A stretch of DNA of 64,000 nucleotides from Enhydrobacter aerosaccus (GTDB lineage Bacteria; Pseudomonadota; Alphaproteobacteria; Reyranellales; Reyranellaceae), in the NCBI GenBank assembly GCA_903832005.1, contig CAIKZO010000070.1:84427-148426 (forward strand). Reading direction: 5' to 3'. Below are positions 33,753 to 43,669 of this stretch, in pieces. Positions within the stretch are counted from its first letter, which is position 1, and each line of letters opens with the position of its first letter. The translations under genes were made by a program, and so were the position numbers. A model generated the notes under the pieces. It worked only from the letters and a program-made list of their open reading frames with translations. It was not told where the DNA came from and ran no database searches.

Positions 33753-34801
33753 AGGGATTGGGGCTCAACGAATTTCTCGATTGGATCGCGCGTCGTGCCG
33801 TTATGGACGACGCCATAGCGGCCGCGATCACCCACCAGGGTCAGGTCGGCCGGTGTCGAGCGCGCGCAGCCTTTGGCGCAGCCCGACAGATGGATCGTAC
33901 CGTCGAAGCCGTGCGCGGCCAGTCGACGGGCATCGCGCCGCGTGTCGACAGTGCTCGAACTGCAGGCCGGCGCGCCGGGACAGGCCTCGATGCGCAACAG
34001 CGGATCGGCCTCGTCGACAATCAGGCCGGCAAGATCCGCGGGCTGAGCGTCAAGATAGAGCGCGCGCCACGGCGACAGGCGCAGTTCGGAGATGCCGGGC
34101 GTCGTGGCGACCGTTCGCAACTGTGCTGCTTCGAGACGACCGAATGGCGCGCCAACACCGAAGAAACCGGAGACGGCGCCAAGGCATCGCGCGCCCGCGA
34201 CAGGCAATTCGTTCATGGCCGACAGCAATGGCCGCTCCCCCAGCGCCAAGCCGATGGCGGCTTTGATCGCCTGGTCGCGTGGCACGACGCCCAGCCAGTC
34301 GCCGTGCAGCCGCAGCGCCACGCTGTCGCCTCGTACCCACAAGGCCACGTCTGCCCTCTCGCCGACAATCGATAGCGGCCCGTCGCCCTCCACCAGCCAG
34401 CCGAATTTCGCCGGCAGCGCCAAGCGACGATCCGAGGCGATGGCGCGGATCAGCGATCCCGCAAGCGCGCGCACGTCGGTGCCTGCCAGCGGTCCCACCA
34501 TGACATTGCGGGCGGCCTCGGTGGCGGCATCGGGATCGAGCAGGCCCAGGCGATCTAGCGCGTCGCGCAAGTCGTCGAGCGCCTCGTCGCGCAGGCCACG
34601 GATCTGCAGATTGGCGCGCCGCGTCAGATCGATGTGGCCGTTGCCCAAGCGCATGGCGATCTCGGCCAGTCCTGCCGCTTGCGCGGCCGTAAAGGCGCCG
34701 CCCCACGGGCGGATCCGCACCAGCAGCCCGTCACCGCTCGGCATCGGCGTCAGCACGCCCGGGCACCAGCCCTTCACTTCGAACGCCGCGGCGGTACTCA
34801 T
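33749..34801 (-). CDS. cobG: Precorrin-3B synthase CobG
   Basis: This 350-aa monooxygenase related to nitrite/sulfite reductases hydroxylates C20 and forms the gamma-lactone using O2, which marks the aerobic pathway. The N-terminal ferredoxin-like half has RIRPWGGAF and GHIDLTRRANLQIRG; the C-terminal 4Fe-4S ligands are in ACPGAPACSS and SGCAKGCA. It overlaps cobN by four bases. cobF, which precedes cobG in several related clusters, is absent here. Confidence 0.92.
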   Translation of the reverse strand: MSTAAAFEVKGWCPGVLTPMPSGDGLLVRIRPWGGAFTAAQAAGLAEIAMRLGNGHIDLTRRANLQIRGLRDEALDDLRDALDRLGLLDPDAATEAARNVMVGPLAGTDVRALAGSLIRAIASDRRLALPAKFGWLVEGDGPLSIVGERADVALWVRGDSVALRLHGDWLGVVPRDQAIKAAIGLALGERPLLSAMNELPVAGARCLGAVSGFFGVGAPFGRLEAAQLRTVATTPGISELRLSPWRALYLDAQPADLAGLIVDEADPLLRIEACPGAPACSSSTVDTRRDARRLAAHGFDGTIHLSGCAKGCARSTPADLTLVGDRGRYGVVHNGTTRDPIEKFVEPQSL

Positions 34802-37800
34802 GACCCGGCCCGCTGGATCGCGCGTTCGAGTTCATGGTCGACCGAGTTGCGGCGGCTCACCCAGAGGCCGCGCGCCAACGCATCGCGCAGGCGTTGCGCG
34901 ATGGCGACCGTCGCGGCGGGATTGCTGCGGACCATGGCGGACAATACCGCTTCATCGCCGATCAGGGCAGCATGCGTTGCATCGAACAAAGTGCCCGAAA
35001 CGGCCTCAGCCGTGGCAGAAAAGGCATAGAGCGCATCGACGCCCTGGGCGATTTCGGCCACGCCGCGATATCCGTGCTCCAGCATGCCAGCCAGCCAGCG
35101 CGGATTGGTGAGCCGGCCGCGCACGACCCGTGCAATCTCCTCCGACAGGAGCCGCGCCTTGGGTGCCGCGGGCTGGCTGGTGTCGAGGTGATAGAGCTCC
35201 GGCGTGTTGCCCAGCAGGGCCGCCGCCGCCGCAAAGCCGCCGGCGAAATCGGCCACGCCATCACCGTCCAGCAGGTCGCGCTCACGATCGTCCTGGGGAT
35301 GCACCAGCACGTCGGCATCCGAGACACGGCCGCGGAAGCCATCGCCCGCCGGCGTCTCGGTGGCGCCGTATGAATGGGTGACGGCCGCAAGATAGGCCTC
35401 GCCCAGATCGGCCCGCGTCTTCCACTCACCATCGAGCGCCAGGTCGCCGGCGCGCGCGCCGTAGCTGCCGGGGGCACCACCGAACACGCGGGCGAGATCG
35501 GCGCCCTTGCGTGCCGCCTCGGCCAACGGATTGTCCGCCTCCTCCTCGTCGAGCGCCGCGACCCGACGCACGGCGAGATCGAACAATGCGATCTGGCTCT
35601 CGAAAATGTCGCGGAACAGACCGGAGATGCGCAGGGTCACGTCGATGCGCGGCCGGTCGAGCGTGGCCAGCGGCATCACCTCGATGCCGGTGACGCGGCT
35701 CGAATTCTTGTCCCACACCGGCTGCACGCCGAGATAGGCGAAGGCTTGCGCGAGATCGTCGCCGCCAGTGCGCAGCGACGCCGACGCCCAGAGGTCGATC
35801 ACGAGCGCGCGCGGATAGTCGCCATGGTCCTGCAGGTAGCGGCGCACCACTTCGGCGGCCGCGCGCACGCCGATGGTGGCGGCGGTGCGCGTCGGAATGG
35901 AGCGCGGATCGATAGACGTGAGGTTGCGCCCGGTGGGCAGCACGTCGGCGCGGCCACGGGTCGGCGCACCCGCCGGCCCCGGGGCGACACGACGTCCGGC
36001 AAGAGCAGCCACAAGCGCCGCGCGCTCGCATCCTGCTGATGCGCGCACGGCCGCTTCCGCCTTCGTTGACGCCGCCAGAACCTGCAAAGTCGCCTCGTCG
36101 GGCGCGCGGCCGTACACATGAAGTCCGTCGCGGATGCTCAGTTCCTTGATGTCGCAGAGCTGGGCATCGAGCTTGGCGATCGCCTCGCGATTGGTCTCGC
36201 CCTTCACCAGCCCGCAATCGTCGGCCAGTCCCGACGACCAGGCGCGCTCGACGATCTCGTCTTCAAGAAAACCCAGTCGCCGCCGGTCGAGACCGTCGGC
36301 CGCCGCGAATTCTTCTATGAGCCCTTCCAGTTCGCCGAGCGGCCCATGCAGGCCGGCGGCGCTGAGCGGCGGCGTCAGGTGGCCGATGGTCACGGCGGCG
36401 AGCCGGCGCTTGGCCTGCACGGCCTCGCCGGGATTGTTGACGATGAAGGGATAGACCACGGGGATCGGCCCCAGCACCTTTTCAGGCCAGCAATCGCCCG
36501 ACAGGGCCAGCGCCTTGCCCGGCAGCCATTCGAGCGTGCCATGCGTGCCCAGGTGAATCAGCGCGTCGATCTTCTCCTCGTCGCGTAGCCGCGCATAGAC
36601 TGCGACATAGTCCGGATGCGGCTCGGCTTGCGTGTCGTGATAGGCCGAGCCGCGATCGGGCTGCAGCAGGACGACGACCTTGCCGCAGCGCAGCCACGGC
36701 AGTTCGCCGGTCAACAAGCGCGCAATGTCCGCCGCCTGCCAGTCGGTCGTGCCGGTGTCGTAACCTTCGGACCGCAGCAGCCGCAGGATTTCCAGCGCGC
36801 TCTCGGTCGTGTCGAGGCCGACGGCATAGCCCGCCCGGCCACCGCGCGCCGGATAATTGGACAAGACGAGCGCGAGTTTGCGCTCGGCCGCCGGCGTGCA
36901 CCCGAGACGCGCCCAGTTGGCCGCCAGACGTGCCACATACTCGACGCGATCGGGCTCCGGCTCATGCCGCACGCTGGCGAATTCGAGCCGCGGATCGACC
37001 GGCGCCTCGGCCTTGAAGGAGATGGCGCGCGTGAGCAGGCGTCCGTCGATCTCCGGCAGGACGACGTTCATCGCGAGATCCGACGGCGACAGGCCGCGCG
37101 AAGAGTCTACCCACGCCCCGCGCGCGCTGCCTGACAGAACGACCTGCAGCACTGGCACATCGGCCTGGTCGAGGATCGTAGTGTCGTCCTCGCGCATGGC
37201 CGAGAAGGCCGTGGTGTTCAGAATGATCGCCGGCTTGCGCGCGGCGAGCAGATCGCCAAGCGGTGCTTGTATGGCAGGATCCTTCAAACTGCCGACAGCG
37301 ACAGTGAGCGGCGCGAGGCCCTGGCGATCGAGAGCTTTCATCAGCGCCTCAACCGGCGCCATATCGGCCGCAGTCAGGTTGGCGCGATAGACGACGATCA
37401 ACGCGGTCGGTCGGTCGTCGTCCGTATTGCCAATGACGGTGAATGGCCCCACGGCGACGGGCGGCGCATACGGCAGGCCACCGGCAAGACGCAGCGCATT
37501 GCCGAGATTGTCGGCGCCACCCTCGCGAAAGAAGCGGTCGAGCAGCTCCAATTTTTCCCGCGGCATCGTCGAGGCGGACGCCAATCGCGGATCGGGACGA
37601 TCGTCGCCCGGCAAGGCCGCGAACAATATGCCGTTGTCGCGCGCGGCATCGGCGATGCGTTCCAGACCGTAGCGCCAGTAATCGAGGCCGCCCAGGCAAC
37701 GCACAATCACCACCTTGGCCTTGGCGACGACCGTGTCGACATAAAGGTCGACCGACATCGGATGGCGCAGCTTCTTCAGGCTCGCGAGCCGCAGCGACGG

Positions 37801-37953
37801 CAACGCATCAGCATCGCGCTGCCACGCGGCAGCCAGCGCCGACAGGTCGCTGTCGGAGAAGGACAGGACCACGATCTCCGCCGGCGACTGCGCGAGATCG
37901 ACGGCCGCCTCGGCCTCGTCGAGACTCGCAACCTCTGTCGCCAGAATATGCAT
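34798..37953 (-). CDS. cobN: Cobaltochelatase subunit CobN
   Basis: This 1051-aa large subunit of the ATP-dependent cobaltochelatase inserts Co2+ into hydrogenobyrinate a,c-diamide with CobS and CobT. Recognisable blocks are VVIVRCLGGLDYWRYG, GTHGTLEWLPGKALALSG and KNSSRVTGIEVMPLATLDRP. It is toward the short end for the family (about 1050-1300 aa). It starts seven bases after the cobW stop. cobS and cobT are not in the window and must be elsewhere. Confidence 0.93.
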   Translation of the reverse strand: MHILATEVASLDEAEAAVDLAQSPAEIVVLSFSDSDLSALAAAWQRDADALPSLRLASLKKLRHPMSVDLYVDTVVAKAKVVIVRCLGGLDYWRYGLERIADAARDNGILFAALPGDDRPDPRLASASTMPREKLELLDRFFREGGADNLGNALRLAGGLPYAPPVAVGPFTVIGNTDDDRPTALIVVYRANLTAADMAPVEALMKALDRQGLAPLTVAVGSLKDPAIQAPLGDLLAARKPAIILNTTAFSAMREDDTTILDQADVPVLQVVLSGSARGAWVDSSRGLSPSDLAMNVVLPEIDGRLLTRAISFKAEAPVDPRLEFASVRHEPEPDRVEYVARLAANWARLGCTPAAERKLALVLSNYPARGGRAGYAVGLDTTESALEILRLLRSEGYDTGTTDWQAADIARLLTGELPWLRCGKVVVLLQPDRGSAYHDTQAEPHPDYVAVYARLRDEEKIDALIHLGTHGTLEWLPGKALALSGDCWPEKVLGPIPVVYPFIVNNPGEAVQAKRRLAAVTIGHLTPPLSAAGLHGPLGELEGLIEEFAAADGLDRRRLGFLEDEIVERAWSSGLADDCGLVKGETNREAIAKLDAQLCDIKELSIRDGLHVYGRAPDEATLQVLAASTKAEAAVRASAGCERAALVAALAGRRVAPGPAGAPTRGRADVLPTGRNLTSIDPRSIPTRTAATIGVRAAAEVVRRYLQDHGDYPRALVIDLWASASLRTGGDDLAQAFAYLGVQPVWDKNSSRVTGIEVMPLATLDRPRIDVTLRISGLFRDIFESQIALFDLAVRRVAALDEEEADNPLAEAARKGADLARVFGGAPGSYGARAGDLALDGEWKTRADLGEAYLAAVTHSYGATETPAGDGFRGRVSDADVLVHPQDDRERDLLDGDGVADFAGGFAAAAALLGNTPELYHLDTSQPAAPKARLLSEEIARVVRGRLTNPRWLAGMLEHGYRGVAEIAQGVDALYAFSATAEAVSGTLFDATHAALIGDEAVLSAMVRSNPAATVAIAQRLRDALARGLWVSRRNSVDHELERAIQRAGS

Positions 37954-37959
37954 GCAGGA

Positions 37960-38994
37960 TCAGCCGGCGATCAGCGCCCGGATGGCGGCCTGGTCGAGTC
38001 CCTTTTCGCCGATCACGACGAGGCGGCCTTGCCGCGGCTCGCCCGACTTCCAGGCGCGATCGAACTGATGCTGGATGCGGTTGCCCACACCCTGGACCAA
38101 GAGGCGCATCGGCTTACCCTTCACGTCGGCGAAACCCTTGGCGCGCAGAACGTCGTGCACCTCGGCGATCTTCTTGATGCGGTCGACCAGTTGCTGCGGC
38201 GTGTCGAACAACGGCAGGTCGACGATGAAGGTCTCGAAGTCCTCGTGATCGTGCTCGCCTTCGGCGTCGTGGTGCGAGGGGCGGCTGGCGAGATCGGCTT
38301 CGGCCGCAGCACCCAGCCCCAACAGCACCGACGTCGGCACCTTGCCGTTCTGCACTTCGACGATCTTCACGGCGCGCGACAGGGTCTTGTTGATTTCGGC
38401 AGTCACGTCCTTGCGCTCGCCGTCGGACATCAGGTCGGCCTTGTTCATCACGACGAGGTCGGCGCAGAGGAGCTGGTCCTCGAACACTTCCTCGAGCGGA
38501 TTGTCGTGGTCGAGCGAGGAATCTTCCGCGCGCTGCTTGGCCAACGCTTCGGGGTCGTCGGCGAAGCGGCCCGCCGCCACCGCGGCGCCGTCGACCACCG
38601 CGATCACGCCATCCACCGTGACGCGCGAGGCGATCGCGGGCCAGTTGAAGGCCTGGACCAGCGGCTTGGGCAGCGCCAGGCCCGAGGTCTCGATCACGAT
38701 ATGCTCCGGCGGGTTGGGCCGGTTGAGCAGCGCCTCGAGTGCCGGCACGAAATCGTCGGCCACGGTGCAGCAGATGCAGCCGTTGGCCAGCTCGACGATC
38801 GCATCCTCCGGGCAGCTCTCGATGCCGCAACTCTTCAGGATGTCGCCGTCGATGCCGACGTCGCCGAACTCATTGACGATCACGGCGAGGCGACGGCCTT
38901 CGGCGTTCTCGAGCACGTGGCGCACGAGCGTGGTCTTTCCGGCACCGAGGAACCCGGTGACGATGGTGCACGGGACTTTCGCGACAGTGCTCAT
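37960..38994 (-). CDS. cobW: CobW-type GTPase, putative cobalt chaperone
   Basis: This 344-aa G3E-family P-loop GTPase has GFLGAGKTTLVRH, the metal-binding CxCC motif NGCICCT near residue 75, VMNKADL (NKxD) near 195 and a His/Asp/Glu-rich insert HHDAEGEHDHEDFE near 250. CobW members pass a metal ion to a client; next to cobN the client is probably the cobaltochelatase. I chose the ATG at 38994, which overlaps the stop of the DUF1636 gene (ATGA). Confidence 0.92.
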   Translation of the reverse strand: MSTVAKVPCTIVTGFLGAGKTTLVRHVLENAEGRRLAVIVNEFGDVGIDGDILKSCGIESCPEDAIVELANGCICCTVADDFVPALEALLNRPNPPEHIVIETSGLALPKPLVQAFNWPAIASRVTVDGVIAVVDGAAVAAGRFADDPEALAKQRAEDSSLDHDNPLEEVFEDQLLCADLVVMNKADLMSDGERKDVTAEINKTLSRAVKIVEVQNGKVPTSVLLGLGAAAEADLASRPSHHDAEGEHDHEDFETFIVDLPLFDTPQQLVDRIKKIAEVHDVLRAKGFADVKGKPMRLLVQGVGNRIQHQFDRAWKSGEPRQGRLVVIGEKGLDQAAIRALIAG

Positions 38995-39353
38995 TTCAAT
39001 TCCTCCGGAAGACGCATCGGTGGCACGCGGGCGACGGTGTGCTGGCGGACATGGATCGGCCGCTCGCGCCACGGTACGAGCCCGTCTGGCGCGGTCTTGT
39101 GGGCGCGGGCGAACGTCAGGATATCGTCGATATTCTTCTCGGGATCGAGATCGCCTACCACATAGGTCCACTTGCCGGGCGCGGTGACGGCCGTGCTGCA
39201 AGAGCGCGTGCAATTGGACAGACACTCGACCGGCACGACATCAATGCCGCTCGCCTGGTCTTTCAAGGCCGCATAGAGGCGCGCGCCGGGACGCACGTCT
39301 GCCGGCGGATCGCCCTCGCGGCGACAGGTCACACAAACGAAGAGTGTCGACAC
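38991..39353 (-). CDS. DUF1636 thioredoxin-like [2Fe-2S]-type protein, first gene of the B12-synthesis operon
   Basis: This 120-aa protein has an N-terminal VCVTCRREG and a CLSNCTRSCS cluster, the Cys spacing of the thioredoxin-like 2Fe-2S ferredoxins of DUF1636 found beside cobW/cobN. The GTG at 39353 is preceded by GAGGGA and gives an N terminus (STLFVC) like its relatives; a GTG four codons upstream (39365) is possible. It begins about 50 bases after the riboswitch. An electron- or metal-transfer role for CobW/CobN is plausible but unproven. Confidence 0.85.
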   Translation of the reverse strand: MSTLFVCVTCRREGDPPADVRPGARLYAALKDQASGIDVVPVECLSNCTRSCSTAVTAPGKWTYVVGDLDPEKNIDDILTFARAHKTAPDGLVPWRERPIHVRQHTVARVPPMRLPEELK

Positions 39354-39401
39354 GTCATCCCTCACTTGGCGCCACCCCGCGCCATCGGTTCAATCCTCGT
39401 G

Positions 39402-39565
39402 ACGGCAGGTTTCCTGGCTTCCGGGTCGTCGCCTCGGGCCGCCTTCCCGGTTTCCCTTGCGGTACTTCCAGTGGCACGTGGCCCTCAGCTCGCCGGCTAC
39501 AGTTGCGGGGGCAGCCGCGGCTATACCGCGTTCCCTTTTGATCCCCGTGAGGGGCACCGTCGTCC
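39402..39565 (-). promoter_or_regulatory. Cobalamin (AdoCbl-type) riboswitch controlling the B12-synthesis operon
   Basis: On the minus strand the series is GGTGCCCCTCACGGGGAT, AAAAGGGAACGCGGT, GCCGCGGCTGCCCCCGC, AACTGTAGCC and the B12 box AAGCCAGGAAACCTGCC (39404-39420). It closely matches the riboswitch at 24714. The short distance to the DUF1636 start (about 50 bases) fits control of translation initiation. It should repress the long cob operon when adenosylcobalamin is plentiful. Confidence 0.93.
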
Positions 39566-39621
39566 GCTTGATAGGGGCCGGGCGGCTTGATGACAAGGGC
39601 TTTGCCGAGCATTGTGGCTGC

Positions 39622-40233
39622 ATGACCACGGCAAACGACGACGACGCGCGGCACAAGGCCAAAATGGCCAACCGCAAGGCCGCACAAGATAAAGAGGTCG
39701 CGGCCAAGACCATCGAAAAAGGCCTGCTGATCGTCCACACCGGCAAGGGCAAGGGCAAATCGACGGCGGCCTTTGGCCTGATGATGCGGGCGCTAGGCCG
39801 CGGCTTTCGCTGCGGTGTCGTGCAGTTCGGCAAGGGCACCTGGCAATCCGGCGAACGTACGGCCGCGGAGCGCTTTGGCGATCAGGTCCAGTGGCACACG
39901 TTGGGTGAAGGCTTCACCTGGGAGACGCAGGATCGCGCGCGCGACGTCGCCGCGGCCGAGAAGGCGTGGGCGGTGACCGAGACGTTGATGGCCGATCCGG
40001 CGATCCGCTTCATTGTGCTCGACGAGCTCAACATCGCGCTACGCTACGACCATCTCGACATCGCCAAGGTGGTCGCCGCCTTGAAGGCACGGCGGCACGA
40101 CCAGCACATCGTGGTCACCGGCCGCAACGCCAAGCAGGAGATGCTCGACGCTGCCGACCTCGTCACCGAGATGACGCCGGTGAAGCATCACTTCGCGGCA
40201 GGCGTGAAGGCGCAGGAAGGCATCGAGTTCTAG
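39622..40233 (+). CDS. cobO: Corrinoid adenosyltransferase CobO/BtuR
   Basis: This 203-aa ATP:cob(I)alamin adenosyltransferase has the P-loop [19 protein letters not shown] near residue 40, [13 protein letters not shown] and the Walker-B-like [12 protein letters not shown] near 135. The N-terminal Lys/Ala-rich helix is typical. The start ATG at 39622 gives a family-typical N terminus; the longer open frame runs into the riboswitch region of the opposite strand. It is divergent from the cob operon and two bases upstream of cobQ. Confidence 0.92.
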   Translation: MTTANDDDARHKAKMANRKAAQDKEVAAKTIEKGLLIVHTGKGKGKSTAAFGLMMRALGRGFRCGVVQFGKGTWQSGERTAAERFGDQVQWHTLGEGFTWETQDRARDVAAAEKAWAVTETLMADPAIRFIVLDELNIALRYDHLDIAKVVAALKARRHDQHIVVTGRNAKQEMLDAADLVTEMTPVKHHFAAGVKAQEGIEF

Positions 40234-40235
40234 GG

Positions 40236-41723
40236 ATGGCCCTCAAATTGGGTACGAGGGCCATCATGATCCAGGGCACGGGCTCGGATGTGGGCAAGTC
40301 GATGATCGTGGCGGGCCTCGCCCGCGCCTTCACCCGGCGCGGCCTCAATGTCCGGCCGTTCAAGCCGCAGAACATGTCGAACAACGCGGCCGTCACCGCT
40401 GACGGTGGCGAGATCGGCCGCGCGCAGGCATTGCAGGCGCGCGCGGCAAAGGTGCCGCTCAGCGTGCACATGAACCCGGTGCTGCTGAAGCCTCAGAGCG
40501 AGACCGGCTCGCAAATCATCGTGCAGGGCAAGGTCGTCGGCACCGCCAAGGCGCGCGAGTACCAGGCAATGAAGCCCAAGCTGCTGGGTGCCGTGATCGA
40601 GAGCTTCGGCAAGCTGGCCGCCGAGGCCGATCTCGTGCTGGTCGAGGGCGCAGGCTCCGCGTCCGAAGTGAACCTCCGCGCCGCCGACATCGCCAACATG
40701 GGCTTTGCCCGCGCCGCCAACGTGCCGGTCGTGCTGCTGGGCGACATCGACCGCGGCGGCGTGATCGCCAGCCTCGTCGGCACCAAGACCGTGATCGATC
40801 CCGCCGATGCGGCCATGATCGCGGGCTTCATCGTCAATCGCTTCCGCGGCGATCCCTCGCTGTTCGCCGACGGCATGAGGATGATCGCCGACCGGACCGG
40901 CTGGAGGTCGCTCGGCCTCGTGCCGTATTTCGCGGATGCCTACAAGCTGCCGCCCGAGGATGCGCTCGGGCTGCCCACGATCGAGGGCCGCAGCAAGGGC
41001 GTGAAGATCGCCGTGCTGGCCTATCCGCGCATCGCCAATTTCGACGACTTCGATCCGCTGAAGCTCGAACCCGGCGTCGACCTGCTCTTCGTGCGGCACG
41101 GCGAGGCGATCCCCGGCGACTGCGCGCTGGTCATCCTGCCGGGCTCGAAGGCTACGATCGCCGATCTCGCCTCGTTGCGTGACGCCGGCTGGGACATCGA
41201 CCTGCAGGCACATGTGCGGCGCGGCGGCCATGTGTTGGGCATCTGCGGCGGCTACCAGATGCTCGGCCGCAAGGTTGCCGACTTCGACGGGATCGAGGGC
41301 CCGCCCTCCTCCGTCGAAGGCCTGGGTCTGCTCGAGATCGAGACCGCCCTCGAGGGCGACAAGGTGCTGGTCGAGACCGCGGGCGAGACCGTCGACGGCA
41401 AGGTCCCCTTCAAGGGCTACGAAATCCATATCGGCCGCACGACCGGCGCGACGCGACCGCTCCTGCGGCTGGGCACCGGCAAGCCCGACGGCATGGTGAG
41501 CGAGTCCGGCCGCATTGCCGGCTGCTATATCCACGGTCTTCTGACCGACGATCGCCAGCGCCGTCACTGGCTCGACAAGATCGGCGCGCCGACCTCGACG
41601 CTGTCCTACGACGCCGAAGTCGAGGCGACCCTCGACCTGCTGGCCGACCATCTGGAAAAGCATATCGATTGCGACGCCCTGCTGGCGCTGGCCCGTGAAC
41701 CCGTGCTCACGACGCCAGGCTGA
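40236..41723 (+). CDS. cobQ: Cobyric acid synthase CobQ
   Basis: This 495-aa glutamine-dependent amidotransferase adds four amide groups to adenosylcobyrinate a,c-diamide. The N-terminal synthetase part has [19 protein letters not shown] and [10 protein letters not shown]; the C-terminal amidotransferase domain has the nucleophile in [10 protein letters not shown] and His in GCYIHGL. The ATG at 40236 lies two bases after the cobO stop with GGGATGG context; the frame is open further upstream only inside cobO. Its last 17 bases overlap the convergent cobD. Confidence 0.93.
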   Translation: MALKLGTRAIMIQGTGSDVGKSMIVAGLARAFTRRGLNVRPFKPQNMSNNAAVTADGGEIGRAQALQARAAKVPLSVHMNPVLLKPQSETGSQIIVQGKVVGTAKAREYQAMKPKLLGAVIESFGKLAAEADLVLVEGAGSASEVNLRAADIANMGFARAANVPVVLLGDIDRGGVIASLVGTKTVIDPADAAMIAGFIVNRFRGDPSLFADGMRMIADRTGWRSLGLVPYFADAYKLPPEDALGLPTIEGRSKGVKIAVLAYPRIANFDDFDPLKLEPGVDLLFVRHGEAIPGDCALVILPGSKATIADLASLRDAGWDIDLQAHVRRGGHVLGICGGYQMLGRKVADFDGIEGPPSSVEGLGLLEIETALEGDKVLVETAGETVDGKVPFKGYEIHIGRTTGATRPLLRLGTGKPDGMVSESGRIAGCYIHGLLTDDRQRRHWLDKIGAPTSTLSYDAEVEATLDLLADHLEKHIDCDALLALAREPVLTTPG

Positions 41724-42657
41724 GCACCACGAGGATTGCCAGCACGGCGATCTGTGCACCACAGGCGATGCGATAGAGTTTGAGCGCGGCACGGATATCC
41801 GCGGTCGTCACGTCGCTGCGGCCATCGCCCATGTAGGGATCGTCGACCACTTCACCATCGTAGACGCGCGGGCCGTTGAGCTTGAGGCCGAGCGCGCCAG
41901 CCATCGCGGCCTCGGGCCAGCCGGCATTGGGCGAGCGGTGGAATTTGGCGTCGCGTCGCACGGCGGCCCAGGCGCGCTGTGGCGAGCCGCCCGGCACGAA
42001 CGCCGCCGCCACCATCAGCCAGAGCGCAGCCAGCCGCGACGCCGGCAGGTTCACCAAATCGTCGAAACGCGCCGAGGCCCAGCCGAATTCCAGGTACTTG
42101 TCCGACTTGTGGCCGATCATGCTGTCGGCGGTGTTGACCGCCTTGTAGGCGATGCCGCCGGGCAGGCCAGCGACCGCGAGCCAGAACAACGGCGCCACGA
42201 TGCCGTCGGAAAAATTCTCGGCGAGGCTTTCGATCGCTGCACGGCCGACGCCCGCCCCGTCGAGCCGCTCGGGATCACGGCCGACGATCATCGACACCGC
42301 CGTACGGCCGGCGTCCAGCCCACCGGTCTCCAGCGCGTCGGCGACGTCGGCGACATGGCGGTAGAGGCTGCGCTGCGCGAGCAGTGAACTGGCGAGGATC
42401 GCGCACACGACCATCGGCAGCAGGTGTTCGAGCAGGCGCCCGACCATCGCTGAGACAACGAGCAACAGCACCAGCGTCGCCACGCCCCATAGCCGCCGCT
42501 CGTCGGCCGTCTGGTCCGGCGAATTCCACGTGGCATCGCACCATGCTATGAGCCGCCCGATCCAGGTCACGGGGTGGCCGATCGCGCGATAGACGGGCTC
42601 CGGATATCCGACGATCGCTTCCAGCGCGACGGCAATGAGGGCGAGTTCGACGGACAT
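41707..42657 (-). CDS. cobD: Adenosylcobinamide-phosphate synthase CobD/CbiB
   Basis: This 316-aa integral membrane protein with four or five spans attaches aminopropanol (or its phosphate) to adenosylcobyric acid. Family features are [10 protein letters not shown] near residue 27, [17 protein letters not shown] near 155, [12 protein letters not shown] and the C-terminal [13 protein letters not shown] chose the ATG at 42657, which lies directly head to head with the cobC start. Confidence 0.92.
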   Translation of the reverse strand: MSVELALIAVALEAIVGYPEPVYRAIGHPVTWIGRLIAWCDATWNSPDQTADERRLWGVATLVLLLVVSAMVGRLLEHLLPMVVCAILASSLLAQRSLYRHVADVADALETGGLDAGRTAVSMIVGRDPERLDGAGVGRAAIESLAENFSDGIVAPLFWLAVAGLPGGIAYKAVNTADSMIGHKSDKYLEFGWASARFDDLVNLPASRLAALWLMVAAAFVPGGSPQRAWAAVRRDAKFHRSPNAGWPEAAMAGALGLKLNGPRVYDGEVVDDPYMGDGRSDVTTADIRAALKLYRIACGAQIAVLAILVVLSLAS

Positions 42658-43650
42658 GTGTCGTTGCCTAACACGGCAGACAAGAGCGTGAAACCGGTTG
42701 CCCACGTGATCGCACACGGCGGCGACCTGGGAGAGGTGCGCCGCCGTTACCCTGACGCGCTGCTGCCCTGGATCGACCTGTCGACCGGCATCAATCCGGT
42801 GCCCTATCCGATTCCCGATTTACCGGCCGAGGCATGGACCCATCTGCCGTCGCACGGTGAACTGCAGGGACTGATCGATGCGGCCGCGCGCAGATATAAT
42901 GTCGATCCTCACATGGTCGTCGCGGCGCCCGGCACGCAGGCGCTGATCCAGCTTCTGCCGCGTCTGTTTCCGGTATCGCGCGTCGCCATCGTTGGGCCGA
43001 CCTACGAAGAACATGAAGTATCGTGGCGACGCCAGGGTCACGATGTCAGGGTCGTCGATACCCTGCCCACGGATTCTGAGGTGACCGTGGTGGTCAATCC
43101 GAACAATCCGACCGGGCGGCTCGCGTCGATCTCCGACTTGCAGGCCGTGAAGGGCCTGCTGGTTGTCGACGAGGCCTTCATCGACTTTCATCCGCGCGAA
43201 GCGAGCTTTGCCGGAAGGAATGCCATCGTCCTGCGCTCCTTCGGCAAGGCCTATGGATTGGCAGGCGTGCGTCTCGGCATCGCGATCGCCGAGAGGGAAT
43301 TCGCCAACCAGTTTCGCGATGAGCTGGGTCCGTGGGCCGTCGCCGGCTCCGCAATCGAAATCGGGCGACGAGCGCTGGCGGATGATTTGTGGCTCGCACG
43401 GACGGCTGCGCGTCTCGAGGTGGACGGAAAGCGCCTGGACGATCTGCTGACGCGGGCGGGCTGCACCTTATTAGGCGGCACGGCCCTGTTCCGTCTTGTC
43501 CGTCATGCCAACGCGCCAGCCTTGGTCGATGCGCTCGGCCGGCACGGCATCCATGTCCGCAGCTTCCCACGCGAACCGTCGTGGCTGCGCTTCGGCCTAC
43601 CGGCAGACGACAGTGAGTTTTCCCGTTTGGCGACGGCGCTGTCACAGTAA
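42658..43650 (+). CDS. cobC: Threonine-phosphate decarboxylase CobC
   Basis: This 330-aa PLP enzyme of the histidinol-phosphate aminotransferase fold makes (R)-1-aminopropan-2-ol phosphate for the nucleotide loop. Motifs are HGGDLGEVRRRYPDALLPW, LSTGINPVPYP, VVNPNNPTGR and the Schiff-base Lys in LRSFGKAYGLAG. The start is uncertain: GTG 42658 abuts the cobD start codon, while GTG 42688 is the last start before the conserved region. Neither has a strong ribosome-binding site. Confidence 0.9.
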   Translation: MSLPNTADKSVKPVAHVIAHGGDLGEVRRRYPDALLPWIDLSTGINPVPYPIPDLPAEAWTHLPSHGELQGLIDAAARRYNVDPHMVVAAPGTQALIQLLPRLFPVSRVAIVGPTYEEHEVSWRRQGHDVRVVDTLPTDSEVTVVVNPNNPTGRLASISDLQAVKGLLVVDEAFIDFHPREASFAGRNAIVLRSFGKAYGLAGVRLGIAIAEREFANQFRDELGPWAVAGSAIEIGRRALADDLWLARTAARLEVDGKRLDDLLTRAGCTLLGGTALFRLVRHANAPALVDALGRHGIHVRSFPREPSWLRFGLPADDSEFSRLATALSQ

Positions 43651-43669
43651 GTTCACGCGATTCCCTTGG

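Noticed and set aside
39457..39621. N-terminal extension of cobO
   Set aside because: The extra codons lie over the complement of the second riboswitch; the family N terminus begins at 39622.
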